DNA of 64,000 bases, from NCBI RefSeq assembly GCF_004355225.1, contig NZ_CP037933.1, positions 2,294,001-2,358,000 of the forward strand, in the 5' to 3' direction. The number at the start of each line of letters is the position of its first letter. Positions within the stretch are counted from its first letter, which is position 1. This document shows positions 63,909 to 64,000 of the stretch, piece by piece. Position numbers and translations under genes: made by a program. The notes under the pieces are model-generated. The model saw only the letters and a list, made by a program, of their open reading frames with translations. It was not told where the DNA came from and did not search any database. This DNA is from Flavobacterium nackdongense. GTDB lineage: Bacteria > Bacteroidota > Bacteroidia > Flavobacteriales > Flavobacteriaceae.

Positions 63909-63932
63909 CAATTTTACTTTAAAATCTGGTTT

Positions 63933-64000
63933 TTAATACATTATTTTTTCAGTACTAATGCTTCCGTTTTGTAATGTTGTTTTAATGATCAAGGTTTCGT
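63933..64000 (-). CDS. Partial: C-terminus of a second T9SS-secreted protein
   Basis: On the minus strand the last 68 bases translate to ...ETLIIKTTLQNGSISTEKIMY followed by a stop (TTA at 63933-63935). This is nearly the same as the sorting-signal end VKTTLQNGQIVTEKIVY of the neighbouring giant protein, so a paralogous T9SS protein gene continues beyond the window, in tandem. Confidence 0.85.
   Translation of the reverse strand, partial: ETLIIKTTLQNGSISTEKIMY

Overview
The window looks like a contiguous chromosomal piece of a flavobacterium (phylum Bacteroidota, probably Flavobacterium or a close relative). The evidence is: an AT-rich, tightly packed genome; no Shine-Dalgarno sequences ahead of start codons; promoters of the Bacteroidota type (TTTG, about 19-20 bases, TAnnTTTG) ahead of yceI, nuoA and bioB; type IX secretion (T9SS) C-terminal sorting domains; and a NuoG that lacks its large molybdopterin domain. 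No plasmid or prophage backbone is visible.

Layout. 1-9.1 kb, mostly minus strand: tRNA-Ser(GGA), ansA, a PlsC-like acyltransferase and a TatD nuclease; a small retropepsin-like protease; an MFS drug-efflux protein; then sucB and sucA (2-oxoglutarate dehydrogenase). 9.2-12.5 kb: a small outer-membrane barrel, a PhoD-like phosphatase, a hypothetical protein and a polyprenyl diphosphate synthase. 12.6-20.7 kb: yceI, a TetR regulator and an RND efflux operon (TolC, HlyD-type adaptor, pump). The efflux operon is split between the TolC and adaptor genes by a REP-associated tyrosine transposase flanked by paired palindromes. The yceI and tetR promoters carry the same operator, GGAAAC-N16-GTTTCC, at the same distance from the -7 box. 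21-25.5 kb: a nucleotidyltransferase-GHMP kinase fusion, a Tat-exported aldo/keto reductase, a TlpA-like lipoprotein and a secreted HELGH protein. 25.6-27.7 kb: aspS and a cold-shock protein.

27.8-42.9 kb is the complete 14-gene Complex I operon nuoA-N. It is interrupted three times by accessory cargo: a DUF4160/DUF2442 pair between nuoF and nuoG; an ORF6N protein with repeated palindromes, followed by a structured RNA resembling the Flavo-1 motif, between nuoH and nuoI; and a four-helix-bundle (S23/IVP-type) protein between nuoM and nuoN. Several of these junctions, and other operon spacers, contain degenerate 7-base tandem repeats that often run up to the next start codon.

42.9-50.1 kb: an MBOAT/SGNH O-acetylation pair, a RelE/ParE-type toxin-antitoxin pair, a Gfo/Idh/MocA oxidoreductase, a secreted hypothetical protein, an AraC regulator, a thioester-reductase-like SDR and tRNA-Leu(CAA), whose 5' end and leader are repeated in tandem. 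50.5-58.8 kb: prs, rplY, a DUF4143 ATPase with twin CGTCA-N6-TGACG operators, pth, a T9SS-secreted M43 metalloprotease, ribF and bioB. 58.9-64 kb: a T9SS-secreted protein of about 1600 residues with an internal duplication of about 238 residues, then the 3' end of a second T9SS protein cut by the window edge.

Most of the window is core metabolism (TCA cycle, respiratory Complex I, biotin, FAD, PRPP, tRNA charging and recycling). The unusual content is in the spacers: cargo genes inside the nuo operon, heptamer repeats, REP doublets, shared operators and ORF6N palindromes.
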